DNA of 64,000 nucleotides from Lucinisca nassula. Lineage: Eukaryota; Mollusca; Bivalvia; Lucinida; Lucinidae. The stretch is from positions 96,462,149 to 96,526,148 of the forward strand of contig OY757021.1 in the NCBI GenBank assembly GCA_963580285.1, in the 5' to 3' direction. Numbering within the stretch: the stretch's first letter is position 1; every line of letters starts with the position of its first letter. The notes under the pieces were generated by a model, which was not told where the DNA came from, ran no database searches, and saw only the letters and a list, made by a program, of their open reading frames with translations. This document shows positions 33,211-45,200 of the stretch, piece after piece. Position numbers and translations under genes: made by a program.

Positions 33211-33489
33211 TCATTACGAAAACACGCCTATGCAAATACATTGCCATTTTTTTGGTAAAAAAAATGAAATTTTAAGATGAAAAAGTGTGATATTTTTCTT
33301 ATTTCTGCTCAAAACATAGATTGCGGGGACTCGGTAGAACCGCCTCGACGAGGCGGTTCTATCGAGTACCCACAATCTATTTTTGAGCAGAAATAAGAAA
33401 CATAATGTATACCCCCTTAAACCCCAGTTTTACTATATAAAAGTGGGGTATGAGGGGGTCAAAGTTATATAGGCGTGTTCTCGTAATGA
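33211..33489 (+). mobile_element. MITE-A, best-preserved complete copy
   Basis: The terminal inverted repeats are TCATTACGAAAACACGCC (left) and GGCGTGTTCTCGTAATGA (right), about 21 bp each with one mismatch. Internal landmarks are a central hairpin of about 80 bp around GAACCGCCTCGACGAGGCGG and the smaller palindrome CCCCAGTTTT..AAAAGTGGGG. Other copies are at 7036, 17177, 44093, 52244 and 55465. There is no coding sequence; the target duplication is not obvious. Confidence 0.8.
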
Positions 33490-33640
33490 CTGCGTGGTTT
33501 TCATGATGTGCACATGCCTATGCAAAATGCAAAAATTGCTGAATTTTCGTAATCACGCTATTCTTGGCACTTATACTTTCTTTACTATCATTATAAGGTC
33601 CGGCAAAAAGCCAGCAAAAAATTCCGTAAGAACAAGCCGT

Positions 33641-33926
33641 TTGTTTGTTTGTTTGATTTGAGGTTTAACGTCCTCGTCAACACTGTAAAGGTCATTTTGG
33701 AGACGTTTTTTTCCAATTTGTGGACTTTTATCCGACATTGAGATGAAATGACATCTCAAGCCCTGTCACCCAATGAAACCAACAGATTTTATTAGCATGG
33801 ACGGTCCGCCTCGCACCGCGGTTCCTGGACAGGCTTAGATCCTCCAAGCGGTTTACCAGTACTAGTGTGTGGGCCGGATTCAGCTCTGCGTGGGAGCATC
33901 TTCAAGCCCCAATGGGCGGGGGCCGG
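33641..33926 (-). mobile_element. SINE family 2 inserted in the Tc1 relic
   Basis: Full-length minus-strand copy with 3' GACGTTAAACCTCAAATC and (CAAA)n tail. Target duplication: AAGAACAAGCCGT (33628-33640) and AAGAGCAAGCCGT (33927-33939), one mismatch. Confidence 0.8.
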
Positions 33927-33940
33927 AAGAGCAAGCCGTA

Positions 33941-34890
33941 ACGTCGATCGTCATCGTACCCTCGGTATGGTTGAAGGTGGGCTTTCATACCGCCAAGTTG
34001 CAGAGCGTATTGGTTGTTCGCACACTACGATTGCTTGATTGATTTAAAGGCACAACGTTACGGGGTCTGTGGACGATAGACAGCACCCTGGACGTGAACG
34101 TGTTACTACACGTCAGCAGGACCGGTACATTGTTTTGAGTCATTTCCCAACCGATTCTGGATGCTGTGGAAACTGCCCAGAAGACAGTGGGAACCCATAA
34201 CCTTCGCAAGTGCCTTAACTGTACGGTGTCGTCTCCAGAAACGCGGTATTTCTAGCCATAAGACGTATAGGGGGAGGGGGCGTTTTGACGGCGGAACGTC
34301 GAATCAGTCGCTTTAATTGGTGTCGACAGCGTATCCGATGGACACAACAGCGTTGGCGTGGTGTACTGTTCACGGACGAGTCCTGTTTTTGTGTTGAAAT
34401 GTTTGATAGGCGGCGTAAAGGGGAAGCGATTTCAACACTTGTGTTAAACTGGTGTCACGTTGGAGTGGTGGTAGCGTGATGGTGCGGGGAAGGATCTCAT
34501 GGCACCACAAAACCCAACCCATCGTTGTCGATGGCAATTTGACGGCACGTCGATACATCGATGAAGTCTTAGAGCCTGAGGTGGTACCAGTTTTACGCAA
34601 TAATGGTGACGGCTTTTCCAACAGGACAATGCGAGTGCTCATTCTGCGAGGCTAACCATGGACCTTTTCAATCAAAATGGTGTGCAAGTTCTTCCTTGGA
34701 TTGCGTTTTCGGCAGATTAAACCCAATTGAGCACCTTTGGGACCAGCCCGGAAAACGTGTGTACAGCCGACGGCACCCGCCAATCAACTGTCAGCAGCTT
34801 GCCATGGCGCTACAGGAAGAATGGGACACAAGGCCAGATACAGCGTTTAATTCGAAGCATGAGGCGTCGATGCCAAACAACACTTGATGT
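33941..34890 (+). pseudogene. Tc1/mariner-type transposase, frameshifted relic
   Basis: Conserved pieces appear in changing frames: HRTLGMVEGGLSYRQVAERI (helix-turn-helix region), RRISRFNWCRQRIRWT, the first catalytic Asp in VLFTDESCF, GGSVMVRGRISW, TARRYIDEVLEPEV, QQDNARAH (second Asp), and NPIEHLWDQ (catalytic Glu), then a C-terminal LAMALQEEWD. At least four frameshifts and several stops disable it. The family is clear from TDES, QDNARAH and NPIEHLW. Its 5' part was split by the SINE at 33641-33926, whose target duplication lies at the junction. Terminal inverted repeats of the element were not found. Confidence 0.85.
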
Positions 34891-34918
34891 TAATGGTGGA
34901 CATACCCGGTATCAGGAT

Positions 34919-34922
<4 letters not shown>

Positions 34923-34954
<32 letters not shown>
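34923..34954. repeat. (AT)n microsatellite
   Basis: A pure AT dinucleotide run just past the Tc1 relic. Between it and the GT92 gene (34955-35996) I see only a degraded palindrome around AGACTCTGATCAGACTGCGC (35400-35570); no promoter motif is clear enough to call. Confidence 0.9.
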
Positions 34955-34958
<4 letters not shown>

Positions 34959-35996
34959 GTATGTGAACTTATTTGAGTCTCTGTATCCAATGAAATGCTG
35001 GAACTCTGTAGTGAGTCTGTGGATAAGTTAGTGATAATTCATTAAATGTAAATATTGTGAATCAATTGAGGTATAGTACTAGTGGTGCGTTTTCATTCAC
35101 AAATAGGTTACCTTTTTGAAATATTTAAGAACGGATGTTTTGTCACGATAAGATTGCGGGTTCTAACGCGTATTTATTAACAAAAATAAAGGTATAATTA
35201 TGAATAACCTTGAAAAGCCCGCTTCTATACAGCGATGTATCGGGTACGAACAATGAGTAGTGAAAAGTTAATATTACACAAATATCGTCAAGGCCGAATA
35301 CAGTGAATATGATTGTGGTCATACTTATATCAGCGCACACTTATCAGCACCTTTGATTTGAGCCAGGGCACACAGCACTTCCTACAACTTAAATGTTCAC
35401 TCAGTGAAGAATCAGATCAGCCTGCGCAACCATATAGTCTAACCAGAGACTTCTCTTGCTGCATGAAGGAGCATTGGGCCCTAAGCTATCCGTAGAGCGC
35501 ACAACGAAGACTCTGATCAGACTGCGCGGATGCGCTTGCTGATCTGAGTCTTCGTTGGTGAACATGTCTTATTGCATGTTTTGTCATGCGCTGGCTAATT
35601 TGTAATGGGCGATCAAAATGAATTGTCGATGCCATATGGTACTCATATTAGTACATATTTAGACAGACAATACTGCACCCGCATACAAAATATATGAGCC
35701 GAACCGAAGCTGCTGATCTGGTCATACATGCAGCTGTGCGGATCGCAAATTACCCTGTTTAAGACATACGTTTAATTATTGTAAAATTGATCTATTTTGA
35801 CTGGTGACGTTGGCAGAGAATACAAAGCTGGTAAAAAAGTACATTCATTATTGATTTACAATACGGTTGAGGATTTCTAATACAAAGGTGTGCTAACTTT
35901 TTTTTCACCACCACAAATGGGAGATTGTGGATTTTAAATCATTTTGGCACAGTTGTAAAATGCTGTTGCAGTGTTTAAAGTAACAGACACATTGCC

Positions 35997-36122
35997 ATGA
36001 ATTCACAAAAACAGATGTTCAGACGTACACGAATTAACGACTATTCAATATTTGTCATTATCGTGGGTGCCAACGCTGTAACTTTCATCCTGCTGACTTA
36101 CAAATATGACACACATTTGCGT
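35997..36122 (+). CDS. GT92 gene, exon 1 (start codon and signal anchor)
   Basis: Encodes 42 residues beginning MNSQKQMFRRTR and then a hydrophobic segment IFVIIVGANAVTFILLTY, followed directly by the donor GTAAGT at phase 0. Positive tail before the membrane segment predicts N-in/C-out topology, as expected of Golgi glycosyltransferases. The match of phase with exon 2 and the complementary content (exon 2 lacks an anchor) support it. An alternative would be to start at an ATG at 37629, but that requires reading through what looks like an intron acceptor. Confidence 0.75.
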
Positions 36123-36190
36123 GTAAGTATTTAAATTTACTATTTCGGAGTTTCTGCAAATATATGCCTACCAGACTAATTACCCCCCCC

Positions 36191-36237
<47 letters not shown>

Positions 36238-39200
36238 CGTCTCTCTCTACACTTTCGTGTGTCGATGTGCCGATCATTCAGCTATGAATTACCTTATCCA
36301 GAAATTTGCCTTTTTCCTCCCTGGAGAGGAATGTCAGCGACTGTCTCGACCACGCGTGTTTCAGATGCACAGACCATTCATTGCTGTAGCTTCAGCTGCA
36401 TCGCAAAGCATCACAACAACTTCCTAAATGGACAGCTGCATGAAAAATATGGTTTTCAGACTGGATGGCCAGCAAAGGCTCAGATCAGCAAGCGCATATG
36501 CACAATCTTATCAAAGCTTCCGTTGTCCACGTGACGAAGTCTATCCCTGGTTCAAATTGTTTGTGATGTTTCAAAAAACAGAAAGAAACCGTCAGTCACG
36601 GAATTCTGCACTACTACATTCATGTATTTAACATTTATGTATTTAACATGGGATGCGTGGCTTTGACTGAAGTAATGAGTATAAGCACACCTAGCCGCCG
36701 TGTAAATACTTCATATTGATACTATACTGTTATTAATCAAGTAATTTCGTATTGGCCAAGTTACAGGTCCGAGGTCTGCTGTATTGGCCGGTGGCCGAGG
36801 CCAATACACCTGACCGAGGGCCTGTAACTAGGCCAATACGAAATTACTTGATTAATGATCAAGAAATTTCGTATTGGCCCAGTTACAGGTCCGAGGTCTG
36901 CTGTATTGGCCGGAGGCCGAGGCTAATACAGCTGTCCGAGGGCCTGTAACTAGGCCAATACGAAATTACTTGATTAATGACAGTTTTATTAATTGACGCC
37001 ATTAAAACATGTTTTTTATAGTGTAAATGGGGATGACCTCCGACCAACACAGGATAGTCAATTATTTAATGCCTGTACTAAAGCAACGTGACTACACTTT
37101 TAATTTTGAAATCGACCATGTCTTTAGTGGTCTACTTACAATTTTGTACAGTTCGTGTTACCCATGATATAGTCATAACAGTCTGGAATTCGTACAAACA
37201 CCATAATTTCCCTAAAAATGGAATAGCCTCGTCAAGCTCGCATTTTGAACTCTCAAAGGTCATTGTTTTACCATACTGCTGCAAGAGCAACAAACCTTTA
37301 ACCCATTGCATGCGGGAAACCCCTAAATGGGTATCTTGACAAACAGTTCAGGCCCAGACCATGTGGGCCTGCACTATTTGCTAACCGAATTTTCCGTCAG
37401 AACGAAAAATAGGCCTGACACCCCTTATATGACGAATGGACTTGTCCAACATGTAGCAATGGAAGAGTCCTATAGTATACATTAATTGGGTTAATGAGCT
37501 TTGCACAATTCCAATAGAAATATATCCGATTTGTTTTGTTTGCTGGAACGTTTCATAGAAAGGTATGTACTGTTAACAGTTACCCGCTCAGCGGCGTCAG
37601 ATCTTGATATTGCCAATTTTTTTACACCATGATTTGGGTTAAATTTCATTTTCTGTTGATATTACAGGGCGATTTTAGCGGGCATAATAAAAAGAACGGA
37701 TGGGAAGTGTTTCCAAGCTTTGTTTCAAGTCAAATATACATCAACGATTCATCATTAGGCATCGTCATTAAAGACCTCGGCTCACCAGATCCAAGAACCC
37801 ACGACGTTAGTCCCCAACATGTAAACAAATATGACGTCATGAATCTTCTTTCGAAACAAGTATCCAAGCCTATCACGACAACACCATACAAAAACGTCTT
37901 CTTATTTTCGTCAGTTGGAAGACGGAACGTCAGAAACACTTCGAGATATGACGTAGCAATTAATATCTGGGAAACGTCGATGTTTGCTGATAGACGGGCT
38001 TCCTGTTGTTATTTGTATGAAAGTGGTGAAATAAACAAAATATCAATCAAAAGAAAAAGTTCGTTTTTGAATAACAGCCTTACTTCTGTTCAAGTTACGT
38101 GCAAAACGCTAGCCCGTGGTAACAGACCGGCTGGTGTGACGTTAGTTTATGGCAACGACGTTTGCCCAATTTCTATTCATCATTACATCAAAATAAAATA
38201 TCCTACACCCTGTGTGTTGCCATTTTGTTTTGCAGTATGTGCTAAAATTGCATACGGCACTGTAAATCCAGAAATTATTATAGAGTGGATGGAATATTAC
38301 AAATATATGGGGGTCAGTAACGTCGTTACGTTTACATATGATCTGACCTCGAAGGCTATGGACGTTTTAAAGTTCTATGAAGAAGAAGGAGTTGTAGAAG
38401 TTTTGCCGTTTGATTACCCATCGAAAGGTTAGTATAACAATTATTATGTCGTCCTCTTCGTAAGTTGAATGGTGGAATCTTGCATATTTCCTGCCATTTT
38501 AACAAGGTGACTGTATTCTAACACTGGTCACCTATATAGCCAATATTCTAACACTGGTCGTGTACATATCCAGTGGTTAAATCCGGTGATATATTGAGTG
38601 ACAAATCACTAGGCGAAAAAGCGTGACGCGAACAGCTGCCTTTTATGACGTTTTGCGACGTCATCGACCGTTTCATTGACGTTAGACGGAGTAACGTCTT
38701 TTTCACGCATAAAGTACGTTGCAAAAACAGGTTACTGCATTTGTTACAGTCAAACATGTTGGCGGGATTTCTTTAAACAATGGCGGAATGTTGCGAAAAT
38801 GTGAAGGAAACAGCAGCATTTGGTCGACTTTCTGTGTGTTAATCGAAATAGGTCAGCTCTATTTCGTAATTTGTTGAGTAATATATCACAGTTAGTCGGT
38901 CAGTTGTAAGTAAATAAATTACTCGTGCTACGCGTTCGTGATTTGATCTACCATACAACTGACCTCCAAACAGTGATATATTAGTCAACATATCACATTC
39001 CGCCATTGTTTGAAGAAACCCCACCAACATGCAGTTACCTGCAGTTACCTGTTTTTATAACGTACTTTGTGCGTGAAAAAGGTTACTCCGTCTCACGTCA
39101 AGAAAACGATCGATGACGTCGCAAAATGTAAAAAAAAAAAAAAAAAAAAAAAAATACGGCAGCTCTTCGCGTAACGCTTTTTCGCCTAGTGATTTATCAC

Positions 39201-42200
39201 TCAATATATCACCGGATTTAACCATTGGCTATATAGGCGACCAGTGTTAGAATCATCATTCTAACACTAGTCGCCTATATAGCCTATAGTAAACGACATC
39301 TCAAGCCCTGTCGCCCAATGAAACCAATAAGGTTTATAAGCTTTGCTTAGATCCTCTAAGTGATTTGCCAGAACTTGTGTGCGGCCGGTTTCAGCTCTGC
39401 GTGGAAGCATCATGCAGTTCATCTATTTCTTCAAGACCCAATGGACGTTTTCTTGTATCAGATAGGTTATGAAAACAGGTAAATGCATGTCATACAGTCA
39501 GTTATACCTTTAAACGATGGCGGAAGATATATAGGGAGAATCTGAAGGAATCAAATAGTATTTTCTTCGACGAATCGAAATACACGTAGATCAGCTCTAG
39601 TGCCGCGATTTATTTGTTTGTCGGTCGGTTGTAAGTAGACAAATCTCTCGCGCTACGTGTTCGAGATTTGACCTCCAAACAATGATGTTTTACTAAATAA
39701 ATCAATGCTAGAGCTGATCTATTTCTTAAATTTCACAAATCCGCCTGCACCCTATTTCAAGAAGATAAAAACTGGTTTACAAAAGTGTGCATTATTCTCC
39801 TCATTGTTTGCTCAAAACAGTTCAGTTCTATTTGGTGCGCCCCCGCCAATGGAGTCTTGGAGAAATAAATTGGGATGCATGGTGCTTCCGCGCAAGGTTG
39901 AAACCGACCGAACTTGATTACTGGTAAACTGCTTAGACCTAAGCCTGCCCAGGAGTGATGCGAGCCACTTTATGGGCGGTAGGCTTTCATCGCAATGTCG
40001 GGTACAAGGCCCATAAAAGTGGAAGCAACGTCTCCAAAATGACCTACAGTGTTGACGGGGAAGTAAAACCTGAGCTCAAACAAAAACAATCTGTGCGGGT
40101 ATCAGAAAAACGAATATCACACATTTTAATATGAATCTACTGTGCCTCATGGGTGTGTTATCATGGCTTTGTGTCTCTGGAATACGGAGTAGTTTTATTA
40201 AAGGGGAATGGGTACAATTTCAGGAGAGGAAACTCTTTCAAACTCAGTTTTAGTTTTGGCAGTTTGTTTGAATTGAGGTGTTATGTCACCGTCAACACTA
40301 TTTAGGTCATTGTGGAGACGTTGCTTCCAATTTTGCGGGACTTCTACCCGACATTGAGATGAAACCAAAAAGTTCTGTGCTAAGTAACTGGGTTGATTCT
40401 AACTTTTGGTCGATTGACAATCGACCCCAAAATGGACCCGCAAGTATTGTAAAGTATTTTAATACCGAATTAGTTCAAAGATCTGTTGCCAGTGCTTTGA
40501 TATCTCTTTTTCAGATTCTCCAGCCCATAGTATTGGTGAAAAAGTAACGGCTAGTTGGACAGACGAACAGCTCACAGTTTTCGATTGTCATGATCGGTTG
40601 CGAGAGTTCGATTTCGTCGGTATACTGGATTTTGACGAATTTCTAGTACCAAGGCATGGGACAATACAAGAGTTACTGGTAAGAACTCATAGCTCCAAAT
40701 AAGGAGGAATAATTAAGATATTCACGGATGATTTTTCTAACTCCTTGGAAGAGGCGATTATCACAACCCAGCAGGCACACGTCGCTAGGACGTCAAATCA
40801 ACGTTGGTGCAACGTCACGAAGTTGCGCCGATGTAGATCTGACGTTGCATAAGTCACGACGTTGCACCGACGATGATGTGACGTCACAATTACGTCATAT
40901 GCCCGCTGGGAAGTAGCCACAACACAGGTGTCTGAAAAGGATTAGAGAAAATTATCCCCAGGAGAAAAAGTGTACGCAAACCAAAGACAATTCTAGAAAT
41001 ACCGCTCCAAATTATTGCTTACAAAATGGGGATCAGTCTTAAAGGAAAGAATTTGCTCCCTTTAGGAGCCTCATTGAGGCCGTTCTAACGAGTACCCACA
41101 ATCTATGTCTTAGAGCAAACATAAGAAACAACCTGATCACCTGATCCACACTGTAGCAATGAAAGGGTGGTAATACAGTAAGGTGCCTTGTCAGGAGGAA
41201 AATACAGGCCAAATATGAAGGTTCTATCTCAAATGGTTCAAAAGTTATGGTAAAGTAGGTCAAAGGTCAAGGTCACAGATCAAACTTTTTGTATGGATGT
41301 GAAGCCATTGTCACAAGGAATATACATGCCGAATATGAAGGCTCTATCTCAAATGGTTCTAAAGTTATGATTAAGTAGGTCACAGATCAAGGTCAAGGTC
41401 ACAGCACAATTTTCTTGCATGGGTGGGAAGACCTTTTCACAAGAAACAAGGTCAAGGTCAAAAATTTTGCATGGTTGAGAAGCCCTTGTCACAAGGACCC
41501 TACATGCCAAATATGAAGGCTCTATCTTAAATGGTTCAAAAGTTATGAGAAAGAAGGTCAAAGGTCAAGGTCAAAATTTTTGTGTGGGTGAAAGTCGTTG
41601 CCACAAGGAACATACATTACAAACATGAAGGCTCTACCTCAAATGGTTCAAAAGTTATGATAAAGTAGGTGACATGTCAAGGTCACAAATCATCTCTGTA
41701 TGACACAAGGAAACTACATGCCAAATATGAAGGCGCTATCTCAAATGGTCAAAGTAGATCAAAGGTCAAGGTCATTAGACAAAATTTTTGTATTGGTGGA
41801 AAGACCTTTTCACAAAGAACATACATGCCAAATATGAAGGCAAATGGTTCAAAAGTTATGATAAAGTAGGTCAAATGTCAAGGTAAAGGTCACATTTTAT
41901 GTATGAATAGGGAACCCTTGTAGCAAGGAACCTACATGCCAAATATGAAGGCTGTATCTCAAATGCTTAAAAAGTTATGACAAAGTAGATCAAAGGTCTA
42001 GGTGATGGGTCAAAATTTTTGAATGGCTGGGAAAGCCTTGTCACACGAACATACATGCCAAATATGAAGGCTCTATCTCATATGGTTCAAAAGTTATGAT
42101 AAAGTAGGTCACAGGTCAAGGTCACAGGTCAAATATTTTTATATGAGTGGGAAGCCCTTGTCACAAGGAACCTACATGCCAAATATGAAGGCTCTATCTC

Positions 42201-45200
42201 AAACGGTTCAAACGTTATGACAAAATAACGGTTCTGAGTAAAATAACCTAGTGATCTACTTTTTGATTTGACATGACCCATATATAATCATATCTGAGAT
42301 ATTGTCAAGATGATCATTTTGTGTAAGTTTGATGATGATTGGACTAAAACTTTGGCCTCTTGGAGTGTTCACAACGTTTTTTTCTATGATTTGACCTGCT
42401 GACCTACTTTTTGAACCAACATGATCCATATTATTCAAATTTGATCCAGATGTTGTCAAGATGATCATTCTGAGCAAGTTTGATGATGATCAGATCGAAC
42501 TGGGGCCTCTAGTGTGTTCACAAGGTTTTTCGGTGTTCTGACCTACTTATTGACCGGACATGACCCATATTCGAAATTAACCGAGATATTGTCAAATTAT
42601 CATTCTAAGCAAGTTTGATTACGAACAGACCAAAACTGTGGCCTCTAGAGTGTTCACAACGTTTTTCTATGATTTGACCTACTGACCTACTTTTTGACCC
42701 GACATGACCTGTATTCAAACTTGGCCAAGATATTGCCAAGATGATCATTCTGAGCAAGTTTGATGATGATCAGACGAAAACTGTGGTCTCTAGTGTGTTC
42801 ACAAGGTTTTCGACGATTTGACCTACTTTCTGACCCTACATGACCCATATTCGAATTTGACCTAGATATTATCAAGCTGATCATTCTGAGCAAGTTTGAT
42901 GATAATTAGACTAAAATTGCAGTCTCTAGCGTGTAAACATGGTTTTTCTATGATTTGACCTACTTTTGACCCCCCATGACCCATATTCGAACTTGACCTA
43001 GATATTGCAGAGATGATCATTCTGAGCAAACATGACCCATATTCCATTTTGACCCGACATGACCCATATTCAAACTTGACCAAGATACTGTCAGGATGAT
43101 CATTCTGAGCAAGTTTCAGGATGATTGGACCAAAACTGTCGCCTTAGAGTGTTAACAAGGTTTTCCTTTGATTTGACCTGGTGAACTTCTTTTTGACCCG
43201 ACATGACCCATATTCATCCTTGACCTAGATATTGTCAAGATGATCATTCTGAGCAAGTTTGAGGATGATTGGACCAAAACTGTGGCCTCTAGAGTGTTAA
43301 CAAGGTTTTCCTTTGATTTGACCTTGTGACCTACTTTTTGATCCGACATGACCCATATTCGAACTTGCCCGATATTCAAACTTGACCGAGATATTGTCAG
43401 GATGATCATTCTGACCAAGTTTGATGATGATTGGATCAAAACTGTGGCCTCTGGAGTGTTAACAAGAAAAGTTTACGCACGCACGACGTACATCGCACGA
43501 CGCACACTGCACGACGACGCCGGACATCTCACAGTCACAAAAGCTCACCATGACCTTCGGTAAGGTGAGCTAAAAATAATGTATACATCCGTAAATCCCA
43601 GTTTTCTCTATATAAAGTGGGGTATATGGGGTCTTAATTTCACGGACTTGTTCAAGTGATGGTTTTAAAGATACCGTGTATCAAATACGAAGACAAACGA
43701 AAATGTTGCTTAATAACGCAAAAACTTTTGAAATGCTAAAAATGATTGTCTTAACACACACACGCGCGCGCTGTATTATTATCTTGCAGCCTTTCTAAAG
43801 CATGCATGCAGAGACACGTTCGTTTGTTTGAATCGGAGTTTAACGGCCCAGTCAACACAGTTTAGGTCATTTTTGTGCCGGTCAGTTTACCGATCCACAC
43901 TTTTCCTGGGCATGCTTATACGTAAGCGGTTAACCAGTACAGTGCACATTCTTTAGCCAGAAACTGACAACTGCCCTTCTGGAATCAGCGGAAGGGAGAT
44001 ATTGACCGTAGAAAAGATTTCATGATCAATCTCCACGAAAGAATGTTGCCGACCCCGGCAGAAGACACGTAAGGGAAATTGATAGCTTTCGCATCACGAA
44101 AACATGTTTATATAAGTTTGACGCCTTGAACCCCACTTTTATACAGTTAAACTGGGGTTTAAAGGGGTAAACCTTATTTTTCTTATTTCTGCTCTCAAAT
44201 ATAGATTGTGGGTACGTACTAGAACCGTCTCCATGAGGCGGTTCTAATGTGTACCCTCAGTCTGTATTTTGAGTGAAAATAAGAAAAAATATCAAAATTA
44301 ATTTTCGATTTTTCGACGGTAAAATTTACAATGTATTTGAATAGGCGCGTTTTCGTAATGGTGAGTGGATCTTTTCAAGTATTCAAAAACTTGTTTCCCT
44401 TGTCGGCAGGTCTTCTCTTATGGCAAAACTTTGCTCCTTTGGAAGAACTTTGAGAGTAACGCCTTATTGGGAGGCTCGGACTACAGAAGAACAAACAGGA
44501 AGTCCGACTTCTTAAAATGACGGTCGTACAATACCCATTTCCTTTCATAGGACAGAAGTTTATCTGGATCTTTGCTCTGCCTATGTCTACCAAAAATAGT
44601 GGTGAGCCCCGATGTTTGATGCAGAGATTTTCCCTGTGACGTGTGATGGTGCGTTGCAGCCGTGGTGAATTATTGTATAGAGAATACTAGGTGAGTTTCT
44701 TTTGATATCAAGTTTATCAGGCAAGGCTTCGAGAACGCTTGTAGAATCGCGAGGCTTGCCGAGCGATTCTACATGCGCTCTCGAAGCCGAGCCTGATACT
44801 CGTAAACTTAATATCAAATGACACGAATCTGGTATTCTATTTATCAGTTTATGCCCTTCTACACTCTTAAATTAATAATTGACGATCAGTTATTGATGAT
44901 CGTCAGTGCATCCGAGCATTCTAGCGGTCGATATATTTAGTATCAGCTGACCATTTTTCCCATATTTTTTTTTTCAGGTAATTTTTCCAGTTTTCCCAGT
45001 AACAATAACATTTTTTTCATTTTTCCAGTTGTCCGGTTCATTCGTAAAAGTGCAATGTCACGTTGACGTGATAAAGCTCTCTTGTCCTGAGATAGCATAT
45101 CTTTATCAGGTCAGTGCGTTACAAAGCAATATATATTGGGGGTAACTAATAAACTGTAATATGGTGCTCGTGGATGTGAGATGTAGATGTTAATCTAGAT

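Noticed and set aside
37629..37667. ATG at 37629 as the GT92 start
   Set aside because: The ATG lies upstream of a good intron acceptor, gives only a weak hydrophobic stretch, and exon 35997-36122 provides a better anchor in the right phase. Not fully excluded.
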